Shown: positions 1 through 7,583, numbered from the stretch's first letter. The stretch: DNA of 32,040 bases from Deltaproteobacteria bacterium (GCA_026986785.1 JALSNW010000037.1:1-32040), one strand, 5' to 3'. Translations and numbers: made by a program. The notes: generated by a model not told the origin, from the sequence alone.

Positions 1-23
1 CTCTCAAGAAACTGGCGGACTGA
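1..23 (+). CDS. 3' end of a probable antitoxin gene (partial)
   Basis: An open frame runs in from the left edge and ends at TGA 21-23, with last residues LKKLAD. It stops three bases before the Doc toxin ATG, which is the usual antitoxin-then-toxin order for phd/doc and related modules. Too little is visible to name the antitoxin family. The assignment rests on position, so it is inference. Confidence 0.45.
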
Positions 24-26
24 CGC

Positions 27-413
27 ATGACACCTGATTTCCTCAGTCTCGCCGAAGTGTTGGAGATCCATCGGGACCAGATTGAACGATACGGAGGAAA
101 GAGCGGTATCCGTGACCTGGGGCTTCTCCAGTCCGCCCTTGCAATGCCGGCGGCGGGGTTCGGCGGTCGCTATTTGCACGGTGACCTTTTCGAGATGGCT
201 GCGGCCTATCTTTTTCATATCGTACGGAACCATCCCTTTGTGGACGGCAACAAAAGAACCGGAGCGGTGGCCGCCCTGGTATTCCTGTCCCTTAACGGTA
301 TGGAAATCGAAGCCGGCGAGGATATATTCGAACAAACGGTACGTGCTGTGGCCGAAGGAAAGATGGACAAATCCGCCATCGCCGGATTCTTCCGGGAGCA
401 TTTTGCTGGTTAG
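27..413 (+). CDS. doc: Fic/Doc-family toxin (death-on-curing type)
   Basis: This is a 128-residue protein with the Fic/Doc core motif HPFVDGNKRT at residues 69-78, containing the catalytic His and the phosphate-binding loop. The length fits Doc-type toxins (about 125-135 aa), and the 'LxxxxxxHRDQIERYGG' start and 'GLLQSAL' segment are typical of the family. Doc of phage P1 phosphorylates elongation factor EF-Tu and is neutralised by Phd; the target here is not known. It follows the tail of a probable antitoxin gene by three bases, so the pair should be co-transcribed and autoregulated. Codon use is rich in GCG, GGC and CGC, unlike the AGG/ATA-rich genes further right, which suggests recent acquisition. 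It lies on the 3' side of ssrA, a common integration site. Confidence 0.9.
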   Translation: MTPDFLSLAEVLEIHRDQIERYGGKSGIRDLGLLQSALAMPAAGFGGRYLHGDLFEMAAAYLFHIVRNHPFVDGNKRTGAVAALVFLSLNGMEIEAGEDIFEQTVRAVAEGKMDKSAIAGFFREHFAG

Positions 414-632
414 AGTCGGTGTTCCAACAGTCATCTCACAGTCCTCCTGCCAGAACACATTCATTGTGATGATTCGCCCGCCTTCCCTGCAATGGACCAA
501 TGGAGAAAGAATGATTGACGAAGATTTCCTCTGCGTGCGTTTTTATAACTAGAACCAGGAATCAGGCGGGTGGAGAACGGGTCTGGAAAGATGTGAAACG
601 GGCGCAAACCCTTTGAAAATAAGGGGAAATAG

Positions 633-682
633 AAAACCCGTAATCCCGGAGAAGACCTGCGGAGAGACGGGTTGTCTTTTTT
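633..682 (-). terminator. Probable terminator downstream of tmRNA (possibly bidirectional)
   Basis: An AACCCGT arm (635-641) pairs with ACGGGTT (667-673), and further partial pairing is possible inside the loop. On the minus strand it follows the tmRNA CCA end by about 14 bases and runs into TTTTCTATTT. On the plus strand a run of T (677-682) follows, so it may work in both directions. The loop is long, hence moderate confidence. Confidence 0.5.
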
Positions 683-686
683 CAAA

Positions 687-1041
687 TGGTGGAGGCGGCG
701 GGAATCGAACCCGCGTCCGAAAGCATTCCACTCAAGCGTCTACGTGCGTAGCCCGGATTTTTCATATTCGCTTAAACAGCCCCATCCGGGCAGGGTCTGT
801 TCAAGCTAACCTGCAAGATGTTTAACCTTCACCGGGGCAGGTACCCGGATCAGGCGAGCCTGTTAACTTGGCACCCTTACCGGTTCAACAGGCAGAGCCG
901 TAAGGGTGTGGCTGCGTTAAGCAGCCAGTGCGTACTCGTATTCAGAGTCGGCGTTTGTGTTTTTTCCGCGTTTTTCACGAGGTCGCGGACCCCGGCACGC
1001 AACTTGAGCTTCCATACCCTCGTCGAAACCATATCGCCCCC
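687..1041 (-). ncRNA. ssrA: tmRNA (transfer-messenger RNA)
   Basis: The minus strand starts GGGGGCGATATGGTTTCGAC (5' end at 1041), the classic tmRNA 5' end. It finishes with a T-arm (GGGTTCGATTCCC) and CGCCTCCACCA (3' end at 687). The 5' GGGGGCG pairs with CGCCTCC to form the 7-bp acceptor stem, with one G-U. The tag frame ends ALAA-TAA; the codons before it read NADSEYEYALAA (plus-strand 955 down to the stop at 917-919). The triplet in the usual resume-codon position is ACA (956-958), so the tag may begin with Thr rather than the common Ala. With SmpB, tmRNA rescues stalled ribosomes and marks the nascent chain for proteolysis. At about 355 nt it has the standard one-piece length, and CCA is encoded. 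Confidence 0.97.
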
Positions 1042-1096
1042 TCTCATGAGAAGAGTCATAGTTTCTGAGATGTAGTTGGCTCTTGTACTGATTCAC

Positions 1097-1125
1097 AAAA
1101 TAAGGAGCCGTAGCCCCTGTGTCAA
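1097..1125 (-). promoter_or_regulatory. Sigma-70 promoter of ssrA
   Basis: On the minus strand TTGACA (1125-1120) is followed after exactly 17 bases by TATTTT (1102-1097). Transcription would start near 1090, giving a leader of about 50 nt that RNase P would remove to make the mature 5' end at 1041. The -35 matches consensus perfectly and the -10 matches four of six bases. The rest of the 385-base gap between ssrA and the DAHPS gene holds only the forward promoter listed separately; no gene is seen in it. Confidence 0.75.
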
Positions 1126-1282
1126 GAAGTCCTTAGTCAATGTCATCCCTCCGCTGGGGCTGACACTGTATGTCTCCGCAGTATATAGCAAATCTTTCTT
1201 GTGAAATCGCCCTCCTTCCTTGAAGCCCCAGACCAACCCTGACAGATCAAAGGGAAGATAGCCAAAAATCTCATTTCATCCC

Positions 1283-1312
1283 TTGATATCTTCACGGACT
1301 CCAGGATATTTT
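1283..1312 (+). promoter_or_regulatory. Candidate sigma-70 promoter of the DAHPS-like operon
   Basis: TTGATA (1283-1288) is followed after 18 bases by TATTTT (1307-1312). It would give a leader of about 105 nt before the ATG at 1427. No obvious leader peptide or riboswitch fold is seen in that leader, although a GAGGAG ribosome site lies at 1408-1413. Confidence 0.45.
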
Positions 1313-1426
1313 TTTATGGAAAGCCAAGAAAAAACTGGTTAATGTTCTCAGTTTGCTGAGGCATTGTCTCACCTTCTTGGTTAGGACATATCTCAATCCA
1401 AAATCAGAGGAGTATCACAACAAGCC

Positions 1427-2572
1427 ATGATTATAATTATGAAGCCGGACGTGGACCCGGCAGGACAAGAGATCCAGCAATTGCTCGATTACCTTTCCCA
1501 ATTTCAGGACATACAGACAAGATCTGCTGGCATACGCGGGGCCAGCAGGGTGGTCAACGAGATCTATCTGATCGGCCCAACGCACCACATACCCATTGAG
1601 ACACTTCAAAGGATGCCTGGTGTTGAAAAGGTCGTCAGGGTCTCGAGTAAATACAGGCAAATAGGAAGGCATGGAGGCCAACTGGATGAATTAGGCTTTG
1701 TCTACAATGGCGTTGAATTCAGCCAGGAGACCTTCAACTGCTTTATCGGCCCCTGTGCAGTGGATACCCCAGACAATGTAGAGACCATTTTCAGGAATAT
1801 GCAAAGGGTGGGCCTTGTAACTGCCAGGATGGGTGTCTACAAACCGCGAACCAGCCCCTATGATTTTCAGGGGCACGGCAGGTCATGTCTGCCTTGGTTG
1901 TTCGAAATGGCAGGCAAATATGGCATCAAGGTCATTGCCATGGAGGTGCTCAAGGAGATACATATCGAGGAGATATTTGAAGAGCATGAAAAGGCTGGGA
2001 AACCAACTGGTGTAATGCTGCAAATAGGCACCAGAAATGCCCAGAATTTTGAACTCCTCAAGGCCGCTGGCTCTCAAAAGGAATTTCCAGTACTCTATAA
2101 AAGAGGCATGGGGCTCAGCCTCGAAGATTCACTCAACGCCTGTGAATACATTGCAAGTGAAGGCAACAGGAATATCGTGTTCTGCCTGAGAGGGGTCCAA
2201 ACCAGACTGGGCGATCCCCACAGGAACCTTGTGGATTTTGCCCACGTACCAGTGGTCAAAAGGCTCACCAGACTCCCAGTCTGCATAGATCCCACCCATT
2301 CTGTAGGCAGTAAAGACAGGGCGCCAGACGGCCTCATGGACATCTTCCATGTAAGCGCACAGGGTATAATTGCTGGGGCCAACATGATACTCGTGGAATT
2401 TCATCCAAGGCCTGAGATGGCCCTCTGTGATGGCCACCAAGCCCTGACTATGCAGGAGCTCGAACATTACATGGCAGATGTGGAGCTGGTGAGGAAGTGC
2501 TACAAGGAACGGGTGAACATAGCCAAGCAAGCCCTTTTCAAGAGTTGGCATCAGGACAAGGAGGAGGTATGA
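1427..2572 (+). CDS. 3-deoxy-7-phosphoheptulonate (DAHP) synthase family protein
   Basis: This 381-residue protein has an N-terminal regulatory, ferredoxin-like domain (about 1-75, opening MIIIMKP as in Thermotoga-type DAHPS) and a C-terminal aldolase barrel. The four metal ligands of the family are all present: Cys110 in GPCAV, His291 in DPTHSVG, Glu324 in VEFHP and Asp335 in CDGHQ. So are KPRTSPYDFQG (139-149) and KRG (225-227). DAHPS joins phosphoenolpyruvate and erythrose-4-phosphate, the first step of the shikimate pathway. Two places are unusual: the common CERGxRT motif reads CLRGVQT (253-259), and the segment after DPTHSVG is longer than usual. It may therefore be a paralogue with another aldol-type substrate. 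The ATG gives the family-typical start, although GAGGAG lies rather far upstream. Its stop overlaps an ATG of the amidotransferase gene. Confidence 0.85.
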   Translation: MIIIMKPDVDPAGQEIQQLLDYLSQFQDIQTRSAGIRGASRVVNEIYLIGPTHHIPIETLQRMPGVEKVVRVSSKYRQIGRHGGQLDELGFVYNGVEFSQETFNCFIGPCAVDTPDNVETIFRNMQRVGLVTARMGVYKPRTSPYDFQGHGRSCLPWLFEMAGKYGIKVIAMEVLKEIHIEEIFEEHEKAGKPTGVMLQIGTRNAQNFELLKAAGSQKEFPVLYKRGMGLSLEDSLNACEYIASEGNRNIVFCLRGVQTRLGDPHRNLVDFAHVPVVKRLTRLPVCIDPTHSVGSKDRAPDGLMDIFHVSAQGIIAGANMILVEFHPRPEMALCDGHQALTMQELEHYMADVELVRKCYKERVNIAKQALFKSWHQDKEEV

Positions 2573-2574
2573 GG

Positions 2575-3291
2575 ATGAAGATTCATTATCTTCTTCATGT
2601 ACCATTTGAAACCCCAGCTGCAATAAATGATTGGAGCCAAGACAGAGGGCATAGAGAAAGCTACACAAGACTTTTCGAAAATACTGCCCTCCCGGCCAAG
2701 GACGAATACGACCTCTTGATTATCATGGGTGGACCAATGGGGGTGTACGATGAGAATGAATATCCTTGGCTCAAAGAAGAAAAGCTATTCATCAAAGAGG
2801 CGATAGAGACAGGAAAGCCTATAGTAGGTATCTGCCTGGGTGCACAACTTCTTGCAGATGGCCTTGGTGCCAAGGTGAGAAAAAATCGTTTCAAGGAAAT
2901 CGGTTTCTTCCAGGTAGCCCTTACGCCAATAGGCTGGAATTCTCCCATTTTTGGCAAGCTACCAGGTACGTTTGACGCATTTCACTGGCATGGGGACACC
3001 TTTGAAATACCAAAAGACGGGTATCATATAGCGAGTTCAGAGGCCTGCCCCAACCAGGCATTTGTATATGACAACAGAATAGTAGGGCTCCAGTTTCACA
3101 TAGAGTCAACCAGGGAGAGCCTCGAGGCCCTGGTAAAAAACTGTGGAAATGAATTGTTGGAAGAAAGTGAATACATACAAAAGCCCGAGATCATACTGGA
3201 TGAAAAACGTGACTTTGCCCAGATGAACAGTGTCCTTTTCAGATTTTTGGACTGCTTTGTCGATCATCAGAAGGAGCAAGGCAGGATCTAA
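2575..3291 (+). CDS. Class I glutamine amidotransferase, GMP-synthase-like
   Basis: This 238-residue protein is a free-standing class I amidotransferase domain. It has the nucleophile Cys87 in GICLGAQLLA and the His175-Glu177 pair in QFHIES, so the triad is complete. The start MKIHYLLHVPFE and the MGGPMGVYDE loop (51-60) match the GATase1_GMP_like family, whose members release ammonia from glutamine but often have unknown acceptors. An earlier ATG at 2569 overlaps the upstream stop, but AAGGAGGAGG (2558-2567) sits at good distance only from the ATG at 2575, so that start is preferred. Tight coupling to the DAHPS-like gene suggests the two act in one pathway, perhaps adding an amino group to a product of the aldol enzyme. 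That link is inference. Confidence 0.88.
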   Translation: MKIHYLLHVPFETPAAINDWSQDRGHRESYTRLFENTALPAKDEYDLLIIMGGPMGVYDENEYPWLKEEKLFIKEAIETGKPIVGICLGAQLLADGLGAKVRKNRFKEIGFFQVALTPIGWNSPIFGKLPGTFDAFHWHGDTFEIPKDGYHIASSEACPNQAFVYDNRIVGLQFHIESTRESLEALVKNCGNELLEESEYIQKPEIILDEKRDFAQMNSVLFRFLDCFVDHQKEQGRI

Positions 3292-3326
3292 GCAGGTCTA
3301 TCACAACACAGGCGGGATTCGATCAA

Positions 3327-3806
3327 ATGGCAACAGACGTCGAGGCTCAGATAGAAAAACTCCTTGAAAAAGGCCTTTCAAAAAAGGCAATAAAGGAAAA
3401 GTTAAAGGGAAGCGTGGAGGAGAGTGAGCTGGATTTCTTTCTCAAAAACACCCCCTACCCAAAGGACAAGGCCAGATATCTCTTTCTAAACATATCACTT
3501 TTTGCCATCTTGCTGGTTATCACCCTGAAAAAGCTTTATTTTGCCCTTTCATTTGGTCAATTTGGCATTGTGATGCTCTTGGCACTGGTAGTCCCAACTG
3601 TAAACCTGTATCTCTTACGAGAGATAATGAGATTCAGGAGGCTTGGCTATCAATTTTGTTTTGTCTTATCCATCCTCTCCCTTATAAATGCGGAGAACCG
3701 GGCCTTTCCAGAGATAATACTCATCCCCCTGATGATACTGCTATCTGGGTTTTTATACTGGCAGATGTTTTGGAGACACGACAGGGAGCTCAAGCAGGCA
3801 ACTTGA
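3327..3806 (+). CDS. Small integral membrane protein of unknown function
   Basis: I do not recognise this 159-residue protein. Residues 1-45 form a charged helical stretch (EAQIEKLLEKGLSKKAIKEKL), resembling short helix-turn-helix-like anchors seen at the start of bacterial membrane proteins. After it come about four hydrophobic segments (roughly 50-70, 77-96, 110-123 and 129-149) and a short basic tail. It starts 35 bases after the amidotransferase stop on the same strand, so it is probably the third gene of the operon. The ribosome site is weak (GGCGGG at 3311-3316). A function linked to the two enzymes is possible but nothing in the sequence shows it. Confidence 0.7.
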   Translation: MATDVEAQIEKLLEKGLSKKAIKEKLKGSVEESELDFFLKNTPYPKDKARYLFLNISLFAILLVITLKKLYFALSFGQFGIVMLLALVVPTVNLYLLREIMRFRRLGYQFCFVLSILSLINAENRAFPEIILIPLMILLSGFLYWQMFWRHDRELKQAT

Positions 3807-3850
3807 GCGCCCCCTTTTTGATTTATCACATTCAGTACATGTTGGAGAAA

Positions 3851-4582
3851 CTACTCCTTCTTGGCCGTTGCCGGTACTGGCGCTGGCTGTAGGAGCTGTC
3901 TGTGTCTGCATGCTCCAGACACAGCCTCGATAAGGGCCCTGGAATGGGGATTAGATACGTTTCTCCTGATTATTATATCCACAGGCCTAACATTTCTTTG
4001 ATAATAGGCAATATTATACGAATCCCTCGGGGTGATTACCGAACCCTCTATGCTTATACCTCCAAAAATGCCCCTGGCCCTGGCAAATGCCAACACATCT
4101 ACGGTGGCGGCCTTTGCACCTGCCCCATATGGTCCTGCAGCCACACTTATATCGCCCCCCAACTTGACAGATGTAGAAAGTAGGGCATCCATCCCCTTAT
4201 CCGTCATTATCATCAAGATTATCGAAGAGGATTCTGCCCCGGCCTGGAGGCCAAAAGACGCGGCAGCCATGGTATAAAAGGCTGGCTGGCTCCACTGTCC
4301 TGTCCGATCGTCCTTGGCGACGAGGACGCCTGTCCCCCCTTCTGCCCCAAAAATAAAGGCACCTTTGAGGAGCTGTGGAATGATGAGAAGTGCTTTTGCA
4401 CTACAGAGATTTTTTTTGAACCAGGTCATATTTGGATCAGCAAGAAAACTCTTGAATGTTATCGTGGCTTCGTCTACAAGGGCTGCCTGAGTTGAATAAT
4501 CCCCTGCATAGGCCGAGGATAGTCCAAGGGTCGTCGAGAAAAGCAAACAAAATGCCGCAAATATGCCTAATAATTTTTCCAT
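3851..4582 (-). CDS. Exported SYLF-domain (Ysc84/DUF500) lipid-binding protein
   Basis: This 243-residue protein has a Sec signal peptide with likely cleavage after AYA (about residue 26). A SYLF domain follows (about 35-225): the family-typical pieces are KALLIIPQLLKGAFIFGAEGG and GLQAGAESSSIILMIM, then an alternating small-residue stretch (SVAAGPYGAGAKA) and a later GGISIEGS segment. Bacterial SYLF proteins are periplasmic or membrane-associated lipid binders of poorly known role. A GGAG ribosome site lies just before the ATG and the gene has a perfect -10 box upstream. The last 20 residues are a Pro/Ala/Lys-rich tail. It is monocistronic and convergent with the membrane-protein gene, ending 44 bases from it. 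Confidence 0.9.
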   Translation of the reverse strand: MEKLLGIFAAFCLLFSTTLGLSSAYAGDYSTQAALVDEATITFKSFLADPNMTWFKKNLCSAKALLIIPQLLKGAFIFGAEGGTGVLVAKDDRTGQWSQPAFYTMAAASFGLQAGAESSSIILMIMTDKGMDALLSTSVKLGGDISVAAGPYGAGAKAATVDVLAFARARGIFGGISIEGSVITPRDSYNIAYYQRNVRPVDIIIRRNVSNPHSRALIEAVSGACRHRQLLQPAPVPATAKKE

Positions 4583-4614
4583 GTGGCGCCTCCGTAAATC
4601 TTTTCAAGGTTGTA

Positions 4615-4645
4615 ATTATAGGTGTATCTCCATAAGGCCTGACAA
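4615..4645 (-). promoter_or_regulatory. Candidate promoter of the SYLF gene
   Basis: The minus strand shows TTGTCA (4645-4640), a 19-base spacer and a perfect TATAAT (4620-4615). The spacer is two bases longer than ideal. The start would be near 4608, giving a leader of about 26 nt before the ATG at 4582. Confidence 0.5.
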
Positions 4646-4790
4646 TTGCAAAATCTGATACAAATATATTAAAGAGCCCTTTGAAAGACAATTGTTTTGT
4701 TTGTATCCAGCCTTTCGGCCAGACTTCATTGAGATATGGACACGACTCATGGATGCCCACCTTGTAAATGTGACAAAACGACAATGCTGT

Positions 4791-4821
4791 TTGACAAAAC
4801 ATGCAGTTTTTCGAATATGGT
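4791..4821 (+). promoter_or_regulatory. Weak candidate promoter of the nitroreductase gene
   Basis: A perfect TTGACA (4791-4796) is followed after 19 bases by TATGGT (4816-4821), which matches TATAAT at four positions. The spacing is long, so an activator may be needed or the real -10 may differ. The rest of the 303-base divergent gap (4583-4885) shows no gene. Confidence 0.3.
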
Positions 4822-4885
4822 CGTATCTCAATCCCCCATGTCTCGTTCAAGAGGCCTTTATCATGTTGTTTGAAGGAGAGTGTCT

Positions 4886-5551
4886 ATGGAAACCACACTG
4901 GCTATCAGATCAAGAAAATCTGTAAGAAAATTCCTAAAAAAGCCTGTCTCAAGGCAATTGTTAGAGGATGTATTAGACATTGCAAGATGGGCGCCTTCGG
5001 GTGGCAACTGCCAGCCCTGGCGTGTGGCCGTGGTAACAGGCAAGAACAAGGAAGAGATAACCAGTAACATTCTTGCCGCAAAGGATCGAGGGATAGAGGA
5101 AAGTCCTGATCTTGATTATTATCCAAGCTCTTGGATCAATCCATACAGGGAGAGGAGGTTTCAATGTGGAGTTGCCCTCTATAATGCCATGGGTATAAAA
5201 AGAGGTGATACAGAGGCAAGAAGGCAGGCCTGGTTACAAAATTACAGGTTTTTCGATGCACCAGCCGGTCTTTTCTTCTTTATCCCAAAGGCCCTTGGAA
5301 CGGGATTCCTCATTGACATGGGCATCTTCATCCAGACAGTGGCACTTGCTGCCATGGACAAAGGGCTTGCGACCTGCATTCAGGCCTCCTTGGCAGGATA
5401 TCCAGGATTGATCAGGGAACAACTGGGCATAACCGATGATTTCAATCTCGTTTGCGGCATGTCCATTGGCTACGAAGATCCAGAGGCAAGAGTAAACAAT
5501 TTCAGGACAGAAAGGGCCAACCTTGAGGAATTCGTCTCATGGCACGATTAG
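4886..5551 (+). CDS. Nitroreductase-family FMN oxidoreductase
   Basis: This 221-residue flavoprotein carries the family's FMN-binding pieces: IRSRKSVRKF near residues 7-16, WAPSGGNCQPW at 35-45, a GIFIQTVALAAMDKGL helix (146-161) and a C-terminal CGMSIGYEDP segment (190-199). Such enzymes reduce nitro groups, quinones or other acceptors with NAD(P)H; the true substrate cannot be read from sequence. Start choice: AAGGAG at 4873-4878 is seven bases before ATG 4886, so the GTG two codons upstream (4880) is unlikely. It stands alone on the plus strand and is convergent with the ABC permease gene, 34 bases away. Confidence 0.9.
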   Translation: METTLAIRSRKSVRKFLKKPVSRQLLEDVLDIARWAPSGGNCQPWRVAVVTGKNKEEITSNILAAKDRGIEESPDLDYYPSSWINPYRERRFQCGVALYNAMGIKRGDTEARRQAWLQNYRFFDAPAGLFFFIPKALGTGFLIDMGIFIQTVALAAMDKGLATCIQASLAGYPGLIREQLGITDDFNLVCGMSIGYEDPEARVNNFRTERANLEEFVSWHD

Positions 5552-5585
5552 TTTTTACTCTATAACGTGGGCACGGCTGGCGGAT

Positions 5586-6368
5586 TTACTGTCCTGGCAG
5601 ATTGAGTCCATGACTTGAAACCAGCCTTCTACCCGCAAGAGTAGCGATGGACATGGAGCCTATGGCATTGGCTGCAGCTATCATGAACATGATCACGATC
5701 TGATAAGATACTGCCTGCATCGGGCTTGCTCCTGCCACTATTTGGCCTGTCATCATTCCTGGCAAAGAGACTATTCCAGCCACCGTCATATTGTTGATTA
5801 TGGGAATCATGCCTGTCCTGACGGCCTGCCTGGCCCCATTTCTTATGGCCTCTGCCCTTGTTGCACCAAAGGTGAGCATAAGCTCTATCTCCCTTCCTCT
5901 GCTCCGCACGTATTCGGTCAATCTATCGAGACAAAGGCAGATACCATTGAGGGAGTTGCCAAACACCATCCCAAAGATGGGGATCAGGTACTGGGGATCG
6001 TACCAAGGGTGGATCTTGATGACCATCTGGGTGACGATACCCCCTGCAACTATACTGGATACGGTCATGGTGAGGAGTGTATCGAGATTTATCCACCTGT
6101 ATCTCGTCTTTGATCTTCTTACCGCCTCCCTGCCTGCAAAGACCAACATGATGAGAAGCCATCCAAGCACCAGGAGCGGGGTATTGATCTGAAAAATCTT
6201 TTTGAGTATCAGGCCCATTGCCCCAAGCTGCAACATGCACCTGGCTGAGGCGATGGAAAGGGATCTTGTCAGACCGAGTTTGAGGACAATGGAGATCGAT
6301 GCTGCTATTACAATAAGCCCAATAGCAACGAGGAGATCAACAGGGGTTAACTCTATGTAGTGTGCCAT
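5586..6368 (-). CDS. fetB: ABC exporter permease, FetB-like (UPF0014 family)
   Basis: This protein is 260 residues from the ATG at 6368; a TTG two codons earlier at 6374 is an alternative. It has about six to seven membrane helices and the family pieces RCMLQLGAMG, FGMVFGNSLNG and TFGATRAEAIRNGARQAVRTGMIP, followed by MMTGQIVAGASP. This is the UPF0014/FetB family, whose E. coli member with FetA raises resistance to iron-linked oxidative stress and probably exports iron. The start lies inside the 3' end of the ATPase gene, a 32-base overlap that implies translational coupling. The exported substrate is not shown by the sequence. Confidence 0.9.
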   Translation of the reverse strand: MAHYIELTPVDLLVAIGLIVIAASISIVLKLGLTRSLSIASARCMLQLGAMGLILKKIFQINTPLLVLGWLLIMLVFAGREAVRRSKTRYRWINLDTLLTMTVSSIVAGGIVTQMVIKIHPWYDPQYLIPIFGMVFGNSLNGICLCLDRLTEYVRSRGREIELMLTFGATRAEAIRNGARQAVRTGMIPIINNMTVAGIVSLPGMMTGQIVAGASPMQAVSYQIVIMFMIAAANAIGSMSIATLAGRRLVSSHGLNLPGQ

Positions 6369-7002
6369 CTTCAAGTCTCAGCCATTCATCTGCATTCTTT
6401 GCAAGACGTTCTTCATGAAAGACGCATATGACAATCGCGTCCCTTTCCCTGGCATAGTCCCTGAGCAGACCAAAACACATGTCTGCCAACTCTGGTTCAA
6501 GGCCGGAGAGGGGTTCATCTGCCAGGAGGACTGAAGGGGCCCATAAAAGCCCCCTGACAATGCCAAGCCTATGCCTTTCGCCACCCGAAAGCCTGGAGAT
6601 GGGATCTTCCAAGGGTATGTGACCGAGTTGAACCTTTCTCATCAATTTCAGCACCTGATCTCTGGAAAAGGACTTTTCAGCCCCATTTTTGAACCGAAAT
6701 GGGAACTCCAGATTTTCAAGGATCGTCCCGTCAATACAAGGTGCATCCTGGAGTAAGAGGGTCACCTTCGACCTCCAAAGAGCAAGCCTCTTTTCATGGT
6801 AGTCTCGACCGTTTAGTCTCCTCTGGGCCACCCTTGCCCTATTGAGGCCTACAATGGATCTAAGCAACGTGCTTTTCCCACAACCAGATGGGCCATTGAT
6901 CACTACGATCTCCGGTGACGAGAGCCTCAAATGTATCCTGTCCAATACCTTCAGGCCTGATTTGGTGACATAGCTTATGGGACCACATTCAAAATCTGAC
7001 AT
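6337..7002 (-). CDS. fetA: ABC transporter ATP-binding protein, FetA-like
   Basis: The 221-residue ATPase has all core motifs: Walker A GPSGCGKST (37-45), Q-loop Gln85, signature LSGGE (138-142), Walker B VLLADE (158-163) and switch His196 in CVFHE. It is short, as usual for the FetA subgroup, and overlaps the FetB-like permease, so the two form a complete two-gene transporter. No ribosome site lies close to the ATG: GAGGAG is about 16 bases away, and that same region holds the divergent Hsp20 promoter. The gene and hsp20 share a 75-base intergenic space, so their expression may be linked. Confidence 0.9.
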   Translation of the reverse strand: MSDFECGPISYVTKSGLKVLDRIHLRLSSPEIVVINGPSGCGKSTLLRSIVGLNRARVAQRRLNGRDYHEKRLALWRSKVTLLLQDAPCIDGTILENLEFPFRFKNGAEKSFSRDQVLKLMRKVQLGHIPLEDPISRLSGGERHRLGIVRGLLWAPSVLLADEPLSGLEPELADMCFGLLRDYARERDAIVICVFHEERLAKNADEWLRLEDGTLHRVNPC

Positions 7003-7014
7003 TTCTATATGCAG

Positions 7015-7042
7015 TTGACTCCTCTAACTATCTGCTTATCTT
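7015..7042 (+). promoter_or_regulatory. Candidate promoter of hsp20
   Basis: TTGACT (7015-7020) is followed after 16 bases by TATCTT (7037-7042). The transcript would begin near 7049, about 30 bases before the ATG. No sigma-32-type pair (CTTGAA/CCCCAT) and no CIRCE repeat were seen, so heat control, if present, works another way. Confidence 0.5.
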
Positions 7043-7077
7043 TTTTAACAAAAAAGAAGGTAAGGAGGTATAAAAAA

Positions 7078-7518
7078 ATGTTTGAACTTGCTCCGTGGAA
7101 ACCAATGAATGAACTTTCCACTTTGAGGAAAGAGATGGATAAGCTTTGGGAGGATTTTTTTGGAGAAAGAGACCTGCTGACAAGAACCGAAGGTTGGATA
7201 CCAGCAGTTGATGTATCAGAGACGAAGGATGCCATTATTGTCAAGGCAGAGGTGCCTGGGATGGAGGCAAAGGACATAGATGTCTCCCTTTCTGGTGACA
7301 TGTTGGTAATCAAAGGGGAAAAGAAGGAAGAAAAAGAGGAAAAAGATGAAAACTTCCACAGGATAGAGATGAGACGGGGTTCCTTTCAAAGGGCCATAAG
7401 GATCCCTGTTCCTGTAGAAAGTGACAAGATAGAGGCAAAATACGAAAAGGGCATCCTCAAGATCACCCTCCCCAAGAAGGAGGAAAGCAAGGCCAAGAAG
7501 ATCGAAGTGAAGACATAG
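7078..7518 (+). CDS. Small heat-shock protein, Hsp20/alpha-crystallin family
   Basis: The protein has 146 residues. An N-terminal arm (1-40) is followed by the alpha-crystallin domain (about 41-133) with VKAEVPGMEAKDIDVSL, the KGEKKEE loop and the conserved GILKITLPK close at 125-133. A short tail ends KKIEVKT, where I-x-V is the IxI-type motif that docks neighbouring dimers. Such proteins hold unfolding clients as large oligomers in the cytoplasm. AAGGAGGT at 7062-7069 fixes the start at ATG 7078 rather than the upstream in-frame start at 7009. A strong terminator follows, so it is a single-gene unit. Confidence 0.96.
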   Translation: MFELAPWKPMNELSTLRKEMDKLWEDFFGERDLLTRTEGWIPAVDVSETKDAIIVKAEVPGMEAKDIDVSLSGDMLVIKGEKKEEKEEKDENFHRIEMRRGSFQRAIRIPVPVESDKIEAKYEKGILKITLPKKEESKAKKIEVKT

Positions 7519-7550
7519 ACAAGTATCCATATAACACGTCGATATCATGG

Positions 7551-7583
7551 AAAAGCAGCCTCAGAAAATGGGCTGCTTTTTTT
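7551..7583 (+). terminator. Intrinsic terminator of hsp20
   Basis: AAAAGCAGCC (7551-7560) pairs perfectly with GGCTGCTTTT (7571-7580) around a 10-base loop, and the T run continues to 7583. It lies 33 bases after the stop. Confidence 0.93.

Noticed and set aside
82-552. Long plus-strand frame overlapping doc
   Set aside because: It is a shadow in another frame of the Doc gene; it contains no family motif and runs on into non-coding sequence.
414-686. Search for a second copy of the ssrA 3' end (att site)
   Set aside because: No repeat of the tmRNA 3' sequence was found left of 687 inside the window; the partner site, if any, is outside.
2129-2668. 179-codon minus-strand frame opposite the DAHPS-like gene
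   Set aside because: It lies wholly antisense to a clear enzyme gene, has no ribosome site and no recognisable motif.
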